Positions 17,539 to 26,628 of a stretch of 64,000 nt of DNA are shown here, piece after piece. The position numbers and the translations under genes are program-made. The notes under the pieces are model-generated. The model saw only the letters and a program-made list of their open reading frames with translations. It searched no databases and was not told where the DNA came from. Where the stretch lies: positions 145,475-209,474 of the forward strand of contig CAWIWC010000001.1 in NCBI GenBank assembly GCA_963839745.1, read 5' to 3'. Every line of letters starts with the position of its first letter. Position 1 is the stretch's first letter. The DNA is from JAIBJN01 sp963839745 (GTDB lineage: Bacteria > Actinomycetota > Thermoleophilia > Gaiellales > Gaiellaceae).

Positions 17539-19068
17539 CTAGCGCTCGAGCTTCGAGCCCTTGAACTGCATCTTCTCCTTGGCGGTATTCGACGCCTTGT
17601 CCGTGCCGCTGACCGACGAATTGGTCATGGCGAAGACGAGCGTCGAGTGCGCGATCGCGTCCGACATCTGGTCGAGCGCGGTCGAGCTCAGGTTGGCGAT
17701 CGTGTCGCAGGCCTGGTGGTAGCACGGGTCGTATGCGACGCCCGCCGTACCGCCGTAGATCGCGGCCTGCGCCGCCGTCTTGATGCCCTCCGCCCCGGTG
17801 AAGAGCCCACCCGCCGGGATGCCGGCGTTGATGAACGCGTCATAGTCCGAGCGTCCGTCGAACTCGGTCGGCTCCGTCGCCAGCCCCTGCGAGGCGAAGT
17901 AGTCGACGAAGACCGACTCGATGCGACCGGAGCCGCTCGGTCCGTCGACACCGAACGCCGAGCCGTCGCCGTCGTAGACGAAGCGGACGAAGTTCGGCGA
18001 GCCGACCATGTCGTGGTTGAGATTGAGCGCGATGTCCTTGAGATCGCGCTTCGGCAGATGATCGACGTAGTACTGCGAGCCGATCAGCCCGTCCTCCTCG
18101 GCACCCCAGAAGGCGAAGCGCACGCGGTTCACGGGCTCGATCTCGAGCTCGGCCATCTGCAGCGCGGTCTCGAGGATCGCCGACGTGCCGGAGCCGTTGT
18201 CGTTGATGCCGGGGCCCTCGTCGACGGAGTCGAGGTGGGCGCCGACGACGACGGTGCGGTCCTCGCGGCCGGTCGGGGTGTCAGCGATCACGTTCGCCGT
18301 CGCCGTCGTGATGGTCTCGGCGTCCACGGCGACCCGCACGGTTACCGTCTGGCCGCCTGTGAGCCGGTTGTAGAGCTCCTGACCCACGGCGAACGACGTC
18401 CCGATCACCGGGAGGTCCATCTGCGGCGGATCGAGCGTGCCCGCAATGACGCCGAAGCGGTCGTCGTTCGGGTCCTCGTTGCCCTCGTTGAAGATCACGA
18501 CGGCAGCGGCCCCCGCAGCGTCGGCGTTGGCCGCCTTCTGCCGGAACGGGCACGTGCCTCGCTGCACGAGTGCGATCGCCCCGGCCGGGAAGCCGGCGAA
18601 GTCGGCGGCGTCGCAGCCGCTCGTCGACCCGCCCGGGGACGGGATCGTGATCCCTCCGGCGGCCACGAGCGGGGCGGTGAAGTCGCCCGCGCCGGAGTAG
18701 TCCATCGGCGAGTACTCGCCGGCGAGACCCTCGACGTAGGTCTTCGGGTCGGGCGAGACGCGCTGGAACGCACTGGAGTTCAGGACGAACTGGTCGTAGG
18801 TGAAGTTCTGGACCGTGACCTCGTAGCCCGCCTCGGTCAGGAGGTCGGACACGTAGTCGACGGAAGCGGCGTAGCCGGGCGTGCCCGACGCGCGGGTGCC
18901 GCCGTTGGCGTCTGCGATCGCCTGGAGCGCGGCTTCGTGCTCCATGATCCCGGCGACCGTCACCGCGTTCCGCAGGGCGGTCGTGTCGGGCCCGACTGCG
19001 GTCGAGCTGAGCGTCGGCAGCGCCAACGCCATTACAGCTGCTGCGAGCAGCAGGAGTTTCCTCGGCAA
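17539..19068 (-). CDS. Secreted M28 family zinc aminopeptidase with PA domain
   Basis: About 509 residues from TTG 19068, which has AGGGGG at good spacing and gives a signal peptide (PRKLLLLAAAVMALALP). A protease-associated domain follows (GAIALVQRGTCPFRQKAANA). The M28 di-zinc centre is visible as GAHLDSVDEGPGINDNGSG, FWGAEEDGLIGS, NHDMVGS, SDYDAF and CYHQACD. These enzymes are extracellular aminopeptidases. The open frame extends to 19203 but the upstream part has no signal-like sequence. Terminator hairpins flank both ends, so it is probably monocistronic. The substrate is unknown. Confidence 0.9.
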   Translation of the reverse strand: MPRKLLLLAAAVMALALPTLSSTAVGPDTTALRNAVTVAGIMEHEAALQAIADANGGTRASGTPGYAASVDYVSDLLTEAGYEVTVQNFTYDQFVLNSSAFQRVSPDPKTYVEGLAGEYSPMDYSGAGDFTAPLVAAGGITIPSPGGSTSGCDAADFAGFPAGAIALVQRGTCPFRQKAANADAAGAAAVVIFNEGNEDPNDDRFGVIAGTLDPPQMDLPVIGTSFAVGQELYNRLTGGQTVTVRVAVDAETITTATANVIADTPTGREDRTVVVGAHLDSVDEGPGINDNGSGTSAILETALQMAELEIEPVNRVRFAFWGAEEDGLIGSQYYVDHLPKRDLKDIALNLNHDMVGSPNFVRFVYDGDGSAFGVDGPSGSGRIESVFVDYFASQGLATEPTEFDGRSDYDAFINAGIPAGGLFTGAEGIKTAAQAAIYGGTAGVAYDPCYHQACDTIANLSSTALDQMSDAIAHSTLVFAMTNSSVSGTDKASNTAKEKMQFKGSKLER

Positions 19069-19215
19069 GAGATGCCCCCTTGTTTCTGTGAGTGTTGCTA
19101 CGGGCCGGTCCTGACGGCCGACCGGCCGGCCCCTTGTCTGCGGCGACGGTAGCAAACCGCGGCCCGAGGATGAACGTACACCCGTTTGCGGCGCGCCTTC
19201 CAAGGCCCGGAACGA

Positions 19216-19243
19216 CGAGGGGCCGGCTCGCGCCGGCCCCTCG
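19216..19243. terminator. Hairpin terminator after the 19.3-21.5 kb gene
   Basis: A 12-bp perfect stem (19216-19227 with 19232-19243) closes a TCGC loop just past the stop of the minus-strand gene at 19266. Confidence 0.8.
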
Positions 19244-19265
19244 CGCTCTGCTCACCTGTGAGCTT

Positions 19266-21472
19266 TTAGGGATCCCGGAAGATCCAGAGGCCGCTGTCGC
19301 GGTCGCTGGCCAGGATGTAGGTGAACCCGTCGTCGCCGACGAACGTCTGCACGCCCCAGAAGTCGTTCCCTTCCGGGTCGAGGTAGCCGCCGACCTCGAC
19401 GAGCTCGCACGTGCTGTTGTCCTCCGGATCCGAGCACTGGATCTGGATCGCCCGCAGGCCTCCGGAGTAGTACGAGAGGTAGGCGAGCGACGGATCCTGC
19501 GGATCCACCGCGACCTCGTGCACCGAGAGGTCGCCGAAGCCGAACGCGAAGTCCGGATCGTGCGCCTCCGGGATGGCGTACGTGTCGAGCGGCTCGAGCG
19601 TCTCGGCGTCGATCAGCCAGACGTAGCCCCACCCGTCGAAGAGGGACCCGACCTCGATCTCCTCGCCGATCGTCCCGATCGCGAGGTCCTCGGGATAGGT
19701 CCACGGCGGGTCGAGCGGCTCGAGGCCGAAGAGCCGGTGGAACGCGGCGTGCGTGGTGCAGACGGCGACGATCTCGTCGACGAACGCACCCGAGCCGCAG
19801 AACGGCTCGCCGCCGGCTGCCTCGCCGGAGTGGTGGTTGACGAAGAGGACCGCGTCCCAGCCGGCAAGGGCGGCCTCGTGGGCCTTCTCACCCGGGAAGC
19901 ACGCCTCCTCGGGTCGCGCTCGGGTCGCCCACCGGGCCACGCTGGAGGACGATGATCGTCTCCTCGCCGGGCTCCAGCATGTCCAGGTACCCGGGGATGT
20001 CCTCGGGGCTCGGAATCGGATCCGAGTCCGGACAGCCGTACCCCCCGTACACGACCGGGCCGTTGAGCGTCAGGTCCGGGAGGATCGCCGGAGCCTGCCC
20101 GCCGGGGACGATGACCGAGGGATAGACGCCCGCGTGCGGGCCGGTCGTGATCTCGAACTCGTCCGTGCGGTAGGGGGCGAAGTCCTCGTCCGTCCCGATG
20201 ATGAACCGGTTGTCGATGGTCCACTCCGCCTGGTGGGCGTTGCCCTCGGGCGTGAGCGCGACCCCAAACGACTCGAGCAGCTCGGGGTCGACCGCCGGGT
20301 ATTCGAAGTCGGCGACGTAGACGGGATTCGCCGGATCGTCGACGTTCAGGATCGTCCAGCCGCCGTCCCAGTAGGACAGGAGCATGAGCCACTCGCCGTC
20401 GATCTGCTTCACGACCATGTCGTGCAGGAACGAGTCGGTGAGCCCGAGCTCAGGCTGCGCGACGCCGAAGTCGTTCAGGTCGAGCTCGGCGATCAGCCGC
20501 GGCCGGTGCGGGTTCGTGATCTCCATGATGTCGACGTCGGGGAACTCCTCGTTGTCCGTCATGACGAGGAAGGCCCGACCGTCTTCCGTCTGCCAACCGA
20601 ACACGCTGTGGATCGTGTTGACGTCCCCGATGAGCGCGCTGCGGTCGCCGAAGTGCTCGGAGAGCTTCTTCGGCTTCAGCGGGTTCGTCACGTCCCAGAG
20701 CGAGACCGCCGCCCTTGAAGTTCGGCCCGCACGCCTCGTTGTTCATGAGCAGCACGTCACCGGTGAACCACTTCGTGCTCAGCTCGATGACCTGCATGCC
20801 CTCGCCCGGCCTACTGTCCTGGCTGGACGGGATGAAGCTCACCTCGCGCGGGTTCGCCGGGTCGGAGATGTCGATGACCCAGGCTCCCGCGTCCGGCGAG
20901 CCCTGACCGCCCGCCTCCGAGTTCGCCGCGCAGTCCGGCTCGCCCCAGTTCGCGAGAAACGCGTACTGGTTGTCCGGCGAGACGGCGACGTCGGCGACGA
21001 GGTCGGGCGTGTCGGTCACGTCCGCCACGCCGACGAGCTCGATCTTCCCCCACTCACCCGGTCCGAGCAGGTGGTCATCGAGGGTGCCGTGTTGGTCGAC
21101 CATCTCGCAGTCCGCGGCGACGTCGTCCTCGGCGCTGCTCGTGACCCTGTCGCGGCCGGGGCCGCACGTGATCTTGTCGGGTCCGCCGCCGCCGAAGAGC
21201 CGGTCGGCGCCGGCGCCGCCCGAGAGCGTGTCTCTCCCGCTCCCGCCGACGAGGACGTCGTTCCCGCCGTTGCCGTAGAGCTTGTCGGCCCCGGCGAGCC
21301 CATGGAGCTTGTCGGCGCCGGTGAGACCCTGGATCGTGTCGGCGCTCCCCGTCCCGATCAGGCGGTTCGCCGCCGCCGTTCCGCTGATCGTCCGTGCGTC
21401 GGCGAGTGACCCGACACGAGCACGAGAGCGCGAGCGCAGAGCAACGGCATGCCACGGCTTCAGCGAGCGCAC
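19266..21472 (-). CDS. Secreted RTX-repeat / LVIVD-type beta-propeller protein, interrupted twice
   Basis: The product is readable only by joining three frames. The first gives hemolysin-type calcium repeats (GNGGNDVLVGGSGRDTLSGG) and LVIVD-like propeller blades (GAWVIDISDPANPREV). At 20707 one base is skipped to continue as VSLWDVTNPLKPKKL and further blades (WTILNVDDPANPVYV). At 19917 another is skipped, giving PEEACFPGEKAHEAALAGWDAVLFVN, a PA-like segment, and the C-terminus ending SGLWIFRDP. The total is about 735 aa. The N-terminus in this frame is not signal-like; a good signal (ALVLVSG) lies in a neighbouring frame at 21410-21440, suggesting further small errors there. It is probably extracellular and Ca-binding; its function is unknown. 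Confidence 0.75.
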
Positions 21473-21551
21473 GGTCTAAACCTTCACTCTTCCCCTCCTC
21501 GTCTAGTGTCGCCGTACGGCCACCGGAGACGTTCCCAAGTACAGGCGCAGG

Positions 21552-21579
21552 AATGTAGCAGACGTCACGCGCGGCGCAA
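21552..21579 (-). promoter_or_regulatory. Sigma-70 type promoter for the 19.3-21.5 kb gene
   Basis: On the minus strand TTGCGC (21574-21579), a 16-bp spacer and TACATT (21552-21557). It faces the gene starting at 21472 and leaves a leader of about 70 nt. Confidence 0.5.
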
Positions 21580-21594
21580 TAGCGGGGATCCGAC

Positions 21595-22605
21595 CTAGAA
21601 GAGCGCGTCCGCCGCCGCTGGTGAGCCGGCCCGCTTGCGGCCCGCGTCCGTGACGATCCGGCCGCGGGGCGTGCGCTGGATGAGGCCGAGCTTGAGCAGG
21701 TACGGCTCGTAGACGTCCTCGATCGTGTCTGGCTCTTCGCTGAGCGCGACCGCGAGCGTCGAGAGCCCCACCGGGCCACCGTCGAACTTGTGCGCGATCG
21801 CCGCCAGGAGCTCCCGGTCGGCACGCTCGAGGCCGTGCTCGTCCACCTCGAGCAGCTCCAGCGCCTCCCGCGTCACGTCGAGCGTCACGGCCCCGTCGTG
21901 GCGCACCTGCGCGACGTCGCGGACGCGCCGGAGGATCCTGTTTGCCACGCGCGGTGTGCCGCGAGCTCGCCGCGCTATCTCCTCCGCCGCCTCGTCCGCG
22001 ACCTCGACCCCGAGGATGCGGGCCGAGCGCAGGACGATGCGCCCCAGCTCCTCGGGCGAGTAGTGGTCGAGCCTGTACGTCATGCCGAAGCGGTCGCGCA
22101 GCGGCGTCGTCAGCAGGCCCGTCCGGGTCGTGGCCCCGATGAGGGTGAACGCCGGAAGGTCGAGCGTCAGGGTCCTGGCCGCGGGCCCCTGTCCGACGAC
22201 GATGTCGAGGCGGAAGTCCTCGAGCGCCGGATAGAGGATCTCCTCGACGGCCCTGTTCAGGCGGTGGATCTCGTCCACGAAGAGCACGTCCCGCTCCTCG
22301 AGCGACGTCAGGATGGCGGCGATGTCCCCCTTGCGCTCGAGCGCCGGGCCGGCGACCACGCGCAGGCCGACGCCGAGCTCCTCGCGCACGATGTAGGCGA
22401 GGCTCGTCTTCCCGAGGCCCGGCGGGCCGGCGAGGAGCACGTGGTCGAGCGCCTCGCCCCGCCCCTTGGCCGCCTCCAGGGCGATCGAGAGCTGCTCCTT
22501 GACGCGCTCCTGCCCGACGAACTCGTCGAGCGAGCGCGGGCGGAGCGACGAGTCCAGCTCCTCCTCGTCGGGGACCAGCACGGCGGTGGTGACGCGTTCG
22601 CTCAC
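21595..22605 (-). CDS. ruvB: Holliday junction branch migration helicase RuvB
   Basis: A 336-residue AAA+ protein of standard length. Walker A is GPPGLGKTSLAY, Walker B is LFVDEIHRLNR, and sensor 1 is IGATTRTGLL with the RuvB presensor hairpin; a winged-helix C-terminus ends with IQRTPRGRIVTDAGR. RuvB hexamers drive branch migration with RuvA. The start is GTG 22605, preceded by TAATCT seven bases upstream. It is separated from ruvA by a DUF3303 gene. Confidence 0.97.
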   Translation of the reverse strand: MSERVTTAVLVPDEEELDSSLRPRSLDEFVGQERVKEQLSIALEAAKGRGEALDHVLLAGPPGLGKTSLAYIVREELGVGLRVVAGPALERKGDIAAILTSLEERDVLFVDEIHRLNRAVEEILYPALEDFRLDIVVGQGPAARTLTLDLPAFTLIGATTRTGLLTTPLRDRFGMTYRLDHYSPEELGRIVLRSARILGVEVADEAAEEIARRARGTPRVANRILRRVRDVAQVRHDGAVTLDVTREALELLEVDEHGLERADRELLAAIAHKFDGGPVGLSTLAVALSEEPDTIEDVYEPYLLKLGLIQRTPRGRIVTDAGRKRAGSPAAADALF

Positions 22606-22612
22606 AGGGACG

Positions 22613-22618
22613 AGATTA
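22613..22618 (-). promoter_or_regulatory. -10 box TAATCT, 7 nt before ruvB GTG
   Basis: TANNNT hexamer directly upstream of the ruvB start, indicating its own leaderless promoter within the ruv gene group. Confidence 0.45.
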
Positions 22619-22656
22619 GGCGCGGAGGCGGACGGTCCTGCGTCGGCGTGCGAGGC

Positions 22657-22920
22657 TCAGCCGAGGGCCCGCGCCGAGGCTTCCGCGGAATCCAGCACCG
22701 GCACGACCTCGAACTCCGCGAGATCGTCCCAGCGGGCGATCCAGGCGTCGAGGAGGCTCGGGTCGTCGGTCTCCATCAGCTGGAAGCAGCGATCGAGCCG
22801 CTCGTCGATCCAGCTGTCGACGTACGTGAGGCCCTCCGGCAGCATCCGCCCCTCGCGCTCGGCGCGCTCGTAGACGGGCCGGGGCCCGTGCACGAACCGC
22901 TCGACGACCATGTAGCGCAT
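22657..22920 (-). CDS. DUF3303 domain-containing protein
   Basis: An 87-residue protein beginning MRYMVVERFVHGPRPVYERA and containing GRMLPEGLTYVDSWID and CFQLMETDDPSLLDAWI. This is the pattern of the DUF3303 (dimeric alpha-beta barrel-like) family, whose function is unknown. It sits between ruvA (6 bp upstream) and ruvB, so it is probably co-transcribed with ruvC-ruvA. Confidence 0.8.
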   Translation of the reverse strand: MRYMVVERFVHGPRPVYERAEREGRMLPEGLTYVDSWIDERLDRCFQLMETDDPSLLDAWIARWDDLAEFEVVPVLDSAEASARALG

Positions 22921-22926
22921 GCGGGG

Positions 22927-23496
22927 TCAGGCGGCGCGGAGCGCCTCGCGGACGCGCTCCGCCGGCGAGAGGTCGGGGTCGGTCTCGGCGAGACGCTTCT
23001 CCGCCTCGGCGACCGAGTACCCGAGCTCGACCAGCGCGTCGCGGGCGACGACGTGGCCGTCGCCGGCCCCGAGGTGCGGCCCCTCGACGGCGGCGAGCGG
23101 CGCGATGCGTTCCCGGAGCTCGAGAACGACCCGCTGCGCGGTCTTCTTGCCGATGCCCGGGATCGTCTGGAAGAGATCTGCGTCCTCGCGGACGATGGCG
23201 CGGCGGAGCTCGCCGGGCGAGTAGCCCGACACGATCGCGAGCGCGACCTTGGGCCCGACCCCGGAGACCGCGAGGAGCTGCTCGAAGAGCTCGCGCTCCT
23301 CGGCGTTCGCGAAGCCGAAGAGCTGCATGGCGTCCTCGCGGACGTGGAGGTGCGTCTCGACCACGACCTCGTCCACACCGTCGGCCTTCTGGATCGCCGA
23401 CGGCGTCGCGAGCAGGCGGTACCCCACGCCGTTGACGTCGAGCACCAGGCCCTGGGCGTCGCGCGCGACGGGCTTGCCGCGAAGCCGGGCGATCAT
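22927..23496 (-). CDS. ruvA: Holliday junction DNA-binding protein RuvA
   Basis: A 189-residue protein. The N-terminal OB-fold starts MIARLRGKPVARDAQGLVLDV. Helix-hairpin-helix motifs follow (LLAVSGVGPKVALAIVS and FQTIPGIGKKTAQRVVLEL), then a flexible linker and a C-terminal RuvB-binding domain. RuvA tetramers bind the four-way junction. ATG 23496 overlaps the ruvC stop by 4 bp. Confidence 0.97.
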   Translation of the reverse strand: MIARLRGKPVARDAQGLVLDVNGVGYRLLATPSAIQKADGVDEVVVETHLHVREDAMQLFGFANAEERELFEQLLAVSGVGPKVALAIVSGYSPGELRRAIVREDADLFQTIPGIGKKTAQRVVLELRERIAPLAAVEGPHLGAGDGHVVARDALVELGYSVAEAEKRLAETDPDLSPAERVREALRAA

Positions 23497-23990
23497 CCGC
23501 GGCCTCCCGCGGCGGCCATGAGCGGCGGCGCGAGCGCATGGCAGATCGCGACGGCGAGCGCGTCGGCCGCGTGGTGCGGCTTGGGGATCTCGGTCAGGCC
23601 GAGCACGGCCCGCACCATGCGCTGCATCTGATCCTTCTCGGCGCGCCCGTAGCCGCAGACGGCCTGCTTGACGGTGGCCGGCGGGTACTCAGCGCACCCG
23701 ACTCCCGCGGCGGCGCAGGCGACGAGCGCGGCGCCGCGCGCTTGCCCGACGAAGAGCGCGATACGGGCGTCGGCGCCGACGTAGGACTCCTCGAGCGCGA
23801 CCGCCTCCGGCTCGTGCCGGGCGATGAGGTCCGCCACTTCGTCGTGGATCCGCTTCAGGCGTAGCGCCGGGGCGTCCCGAGGGGACGTCTCCCACCAGCC
23901 GTACTCGACCGCTCGCAGACGGCCGCCGTTTGCATGGACGATGCCGAATCCGCATGCTGCAGTGCCCGGGTCGATACCGAGGACCTTCAC
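23493..23990 (-). CDS. ruvC: Crossover junction endodeoxyribonuclease RuvC
   Basis: A 165-residue RNase-H-fold resolvase. The acidic catalytic residues are visible as GIDPGTAACGFG (first Asp), ALEESYVG (Glu) and PHHAADALAVAICHA (final Asp). It cuts Holliday junctions symmetrically. GTG 23990 is preceded by TAACCT six bases upstream. It is first in the ruvC-ruvA-DUF3303 unit. Confidence 0.97.
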   Translation of the reverse strand: MKVLGIDPGTAACGFGIVHANGGRLRAVEYGWWETSPRDAPALRLKRIHDEVADLIARHEPEAVALEESYVGADARIALFVGQARGAALVACAAAGVGCAEYPPATVKQAVCGYGRAEKDQMQRMVRAVLGLTEIPKPHHAADALAVAICHALAPPLMAAAGGRG

Positions 23991-23996
23991 GACTGG

Positions 23997-24002
23997 AGGT
24001 TA
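23997..24002 (-). promoter_or_regulatory. -10 box TAACCT, 6 nt before ruvC GTG
   Basis: TANNNT hexamer just upstream of the ruvC start at 23990; no SD between. Confidence 0.45.
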
Positions 24003-24039
24003 GGCGGCGGCCCGGACGTTCCTGCCCGGCCGGCAGCGC

Positions 24040-24261
24040 TTATGTCAGGAGGTCGACCTTGACGCCCGGGTTGTCCGAGCACCATTCGCGCAGGTGCCCG
24101 AAGACCTTCATCCGGGCCTGAGCCTCGTCCAGCGGAGCGCTGGGCGAGAAGACGCGCACCTCGACGACGTCCGCGCTCTGCGGCTCGCTGGGACAGCCCT
24201 GGCTCTGGAGATAGGCGCGGAGGGACTGGACGAAGGCCGGATCGCTGACCTCGATCTGCAT
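24040..24261 (-). CDS. Hypothetical protein, 73 aa
   Basis: A small soluble protein (MQIEVSDPAFVQSLRAYLQS) with one CPSEPQSADVVEVRVFSPS segment and a helical C-terminal half. It lies between yebC and ruvC on the same strand. The family is not recognised. Confidence 0.6.
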   Translation of the reverse strand: MQIEVSDPAFVQSLRAYLQSQGCPSEPQSADVVEVRVFSPSAPLDEAQARMKVFGHLREWCSDNPGVKVDLLT

Positions 24262-24312
24262 GCTGGGAATATCGGCAGCGGAGCCGCTCGGCCTGAGGGC
24301 AAGCGTTCCTGG

Positions 24313-25068
24313 TCAGGCCGCGACGCGCTCGAGGATGCCTTCGGGGATGTCGAAGTTCGCGTAGACCGCCTGGATGTCGTCGTTGTCCTCGAGTGCGTCC
24401 ATGAGGCGGACGAGCTTCTTCGCCGCTCCCTCGTCCTCGACGGAGACCGTCGTCTTCGGAAGCATCGTCAGGTCGGCCGAGTCGTAGGCGATCCCCGCCT
24501 CGTCGAGGGCCGCGCGTACGGCGGCGAGGTCGTCGGGCGCCGAGATCACCTGGAAGCTCGAGCCGTCGAGCTCGATGTCCTCTGCGCCCCCGTCGGCGGC
24601 GACGAGCATCAGCGTCTCCTCGTCCACGCCGTCCGCCGGGACGATGAGCACGCCCTTCCGCTCGAAGAGCCACGCGACGGCGCCGCTCGTCCCCAGGTTG
24701 CCCTCGTGCTTGGCGAAGACGTGGCGCACCTCGGCGGCCGTGCGGTTGCGGTTGTCCGTCAGCGCCTCGACGAACACCGCGACCCCTTCCGGCCCGTAGC
24801 CCTCGTAGGTCACCGTCTCGAAGACCTCGCCTTCGGTCGCGGTGCCGGCGCCGCGGGCGACGGCGCGCTCGATGTTGTCCTTCGGCATCGAGGCGTCGCG
24901 CGCCTTCTGGATGGCGGTGGCCAGGCTGGCGTTCCCCTCGGGGTCCGCCCCGCCCTCGCGCGCGGCCACGATGATCGCCCGCGAGAGCTTGGAGAAGAGC
25001 TTGCCGCGCTTCGCGTCGGCGGCGCCCTTCTTGTGCTTGATGCTCGACCACTTGCTATGCCCGGACAT
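24313..25068 (-). CDS. yebC: YebC/PmpR family regulatory protein
   Basis: A 251-residue protein starting MSGHSKWSSIKHKKGAAD, the family signature, with the usual length and the EVTYEGYGPEG-type central segment (here VTYEGYGPEGVAVFVEAL). Recent work links the family to translation of difficult sequences as well as transcription. ATG 25068 is preceded by a strong AGGAGGA SD that lies inside pdxT, and the two genes overlap by 14 bp. This one therefore uses an SD-led start, unlike many genes here. Confidence 0.95.
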   Translation of the reverse strand: MSGHSKWSSIKHKKGAADAKRGKLFSKLSRAIIVAAREGGADPEGNASLATAIQKARDASMPKDNIERAVARGAGTATEGEVFETVTYEGYGPEGVAVFVEALTDNRNRTAAEVRHVFAKHEGNLGTSGAVAWLFERKGVLIVPADGVDEETLMLVAADGGAEDIELDGSSFQVISAPDDLAAVRAALDEAGIAYDSADLTMLPKTTVSVEDEGAAKKLVRLMDALEDNDDIQAVYANFDIPEGILERVAA

Positions 25069-25621
25069 GTCTCTCCTCCTGCACCAGCTCGAGAAAGCGC
25101 TCGTGAATCCGCGTGTCGTCGGTGAGCTCGGGGTGGAACGACGCCGCGAGGATGCGCCCGTCCCGGACGAGGACAGGCTCGTCGCCGAGCCGGCCCACGA
25201 CCTCCACGTCGTCTCCGACCTCCGCAACGCGCGGGGCGCGGATGAAGACGCCGCGCACCGGCTCGCTCTCGCCTTCGAGATCGACGTCCGCCTCGAAGCT
25301 CGCGACCTGGCGGCCGTAGCCGTTGCGGAGCACGCGGACGTCCAGGAGACCGAGGTGCTCCCGGTCGAACAGGATCATCCCCGCGCAGGTGCCGAACAGC
25401 GGCCCCTGGAACCCGGCGACGGGCTCCTCGAGCTCGTAGACGCGCATGAGGCGGCGGATCGCCGTCGACTCCCCGCCGGGGACGATGAGCCCGTCGAGCC
25501 CGTCCAGCTGCCCCGGCTTGCGCACCTCGACAGGCTCCGCGCCGAGCCGGCGCAGCATGGCCGCGTGCTCGCGGAAGTTGCCCTGAACCGCCAGGACGCC
25601 GATGCGCAGAGGCGCTGCCAT
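25055..25621 (-). CDS. pdxT: PLP synthase glutaminase subunit PdxT
   Basis: A 188-residue class-I glutaminase. The start MAAPLRIGVLAVQGNFREH is at ATG 25621, preceded ten bases upstream by TACGAT. The catalytic triad is visible: GTCAGM (Cys nucleophile) and SFHPELTDD (His, Glu), with the GGESTAI loop. PdxT feeds ammonia to PdxS for pyridoxal-5'-phosphate synthesis. It lies downstream of pdxS and overlaps yebC. Confidence 0.96.
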   Translation of the reverse strand: MAAPLRIGVLAVQGNFREHAAMLRRLGAEPVEVRKPGQLDGLDGLIVPGGESTAIRRLMRVYELEEPVAGFQGPLFGTCAGMILFDREHLGLLDVRVLRNGYGRQVASFEADVDLEGESEPVRGVFIRAPRVAEVGDDVEVVGRLGDEPVLVRDGRILAASFHPELTDDTRIHERFLELVQEERHVRA

Positions 25622-25728
25622 CTCGCGTCTAATCGTACCCCCGGGGCCTTCGGCCCCTGGCCCCCGCTTTCGAGCATACGCGTGCAAACGTCACGCGCGG
25701 GTGACGCGACAGTGCCGAGTTTCCGCGG

Positions 25729-26613
25729 CTACCAGCCGCGGGTCTCGAGCAGCTCTTCCGGCGCGAGCGCCGCGGCGTCGAGGCCGCGCATCGGCTCGCC
25801 CAGGCCCGTGGAGACGCGGGCGAGGATCTCCGGGTCGGAGAAGTGCGTCGTCGCCTCGACGATCGCCTTCGCGCGCGGCATCGGGTCGGCCGACTTGAAG
25901 ATCCCGGAGCCCACGAAGACGCCGTCGGCGCCGAGCTGCATGCAGAGCGCGGCGTCGGCCGGAGTGGCGATCCCGCCCGCGGTGAACGTCACCACCGGCA
26001 GGCGGCCGTTCTCCGCCACCCAGCGCACGAGCTCGACCGGCGCCTGCAGCTCCTTCGCCTCGGTGTAGAGCTCGTCCGCAGAGAGCGTCTGGAGCCGGCG
26101 GATGTCGCCGAAGACTGCGCGCATATGGCGCACCGCGTTCACGATGTCGCCGGTGCCGGCCTCGCCCTTCGTGCGGATCATGGCCGCGCCCTCGCTCAGG
26201 CGCCTGAGCGCCTCGCCGAGGTTCCGGCAGCCGCACACGAAGGGGACGCGGAAGGCCCACTTGTCGATGTGATGGCGCTCGTCGGCGGGCGTGAGAACCT
26301 CGCTCTCGTCGATGTAGTCGACTTCGAGCGCCTCGAGCACCTGCGCCTCGACGAAGTGGCCGATCCGTGCCTTGGCCATGACCGGGATGGTCACGGCCTC
26401 CTGGATCTCCCTGATCTTCGTCGGGTCGGCCATGCGCGCGACTCCGCCCTCGGCGCGGATGTCTGCGGGCACGCGCTCGAGCGCCATGACGGCGACCGCG
26501 CCGGCTTCCTCGGCGATCGACGCCTGCTCGGCGGTCGTCACGTCCATGATCACGCCGCCCTTGAGCATCTCGGCGAGACCGCTCTTGACGCGCATGGTTC
26601 CGAGCTCGGTCAT
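25729..26613 (-). CDS. pdxS: PLP synthase subunit PdxS
   Basis: A 294-residue (beta/alpha)8 enzyme. Typical segments are GLAEMLKGGVIMDVTTAEQA, VMALERVPADIRAEGGVARM and the phosphate-binding GTGDIVNAVRHMR. It makes PLP from ribose-5-phosphate, glyceraldehyde-3-phosphate and ammonia delivered by PdxT. ATG 26613 follows TAGACT by eight bases. It forms an operon with pdxT and yebC. Confidence 0.97.
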   Translation of the reverse strand: MTELGTMRVKSGLAEMLKGGVIMDVTTAEQASIAEEAGAVAVMALERVPADIRAEGGVARMADPTKIREIQEAVTIPVMAKARIGHFVEAQVLEALEVDYIDESEVLTPADERHHIDKWAFRVPFVCGCRNLGEALRRLSEGAAMIRTKGEAGTGDIVNAVRHMRAVFGDIRRLQTLSADELYTEAKELQAPVELVRWVAENGRLPVVTFTAGGIATPADAALCMQLGADGVFVGSGIFKSADPMPRAKAIVEATTHFSDPEILARVSTGLGEPMRGLDAAALAPEELLETRGW

Positions 26614-26621
26614 CGCGGCAA

Positions 26622-26627
26622 AGTCTA
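26622..26627 (-). promoter_or_regulatory. -10 box TAGACT, 8 nt before pdxS ATG
   Basis: TANNNT hexamer directly before the pdxS start at 26613; no SD visible. Confidence 0.5.
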
Positions 26628-26628
26628 T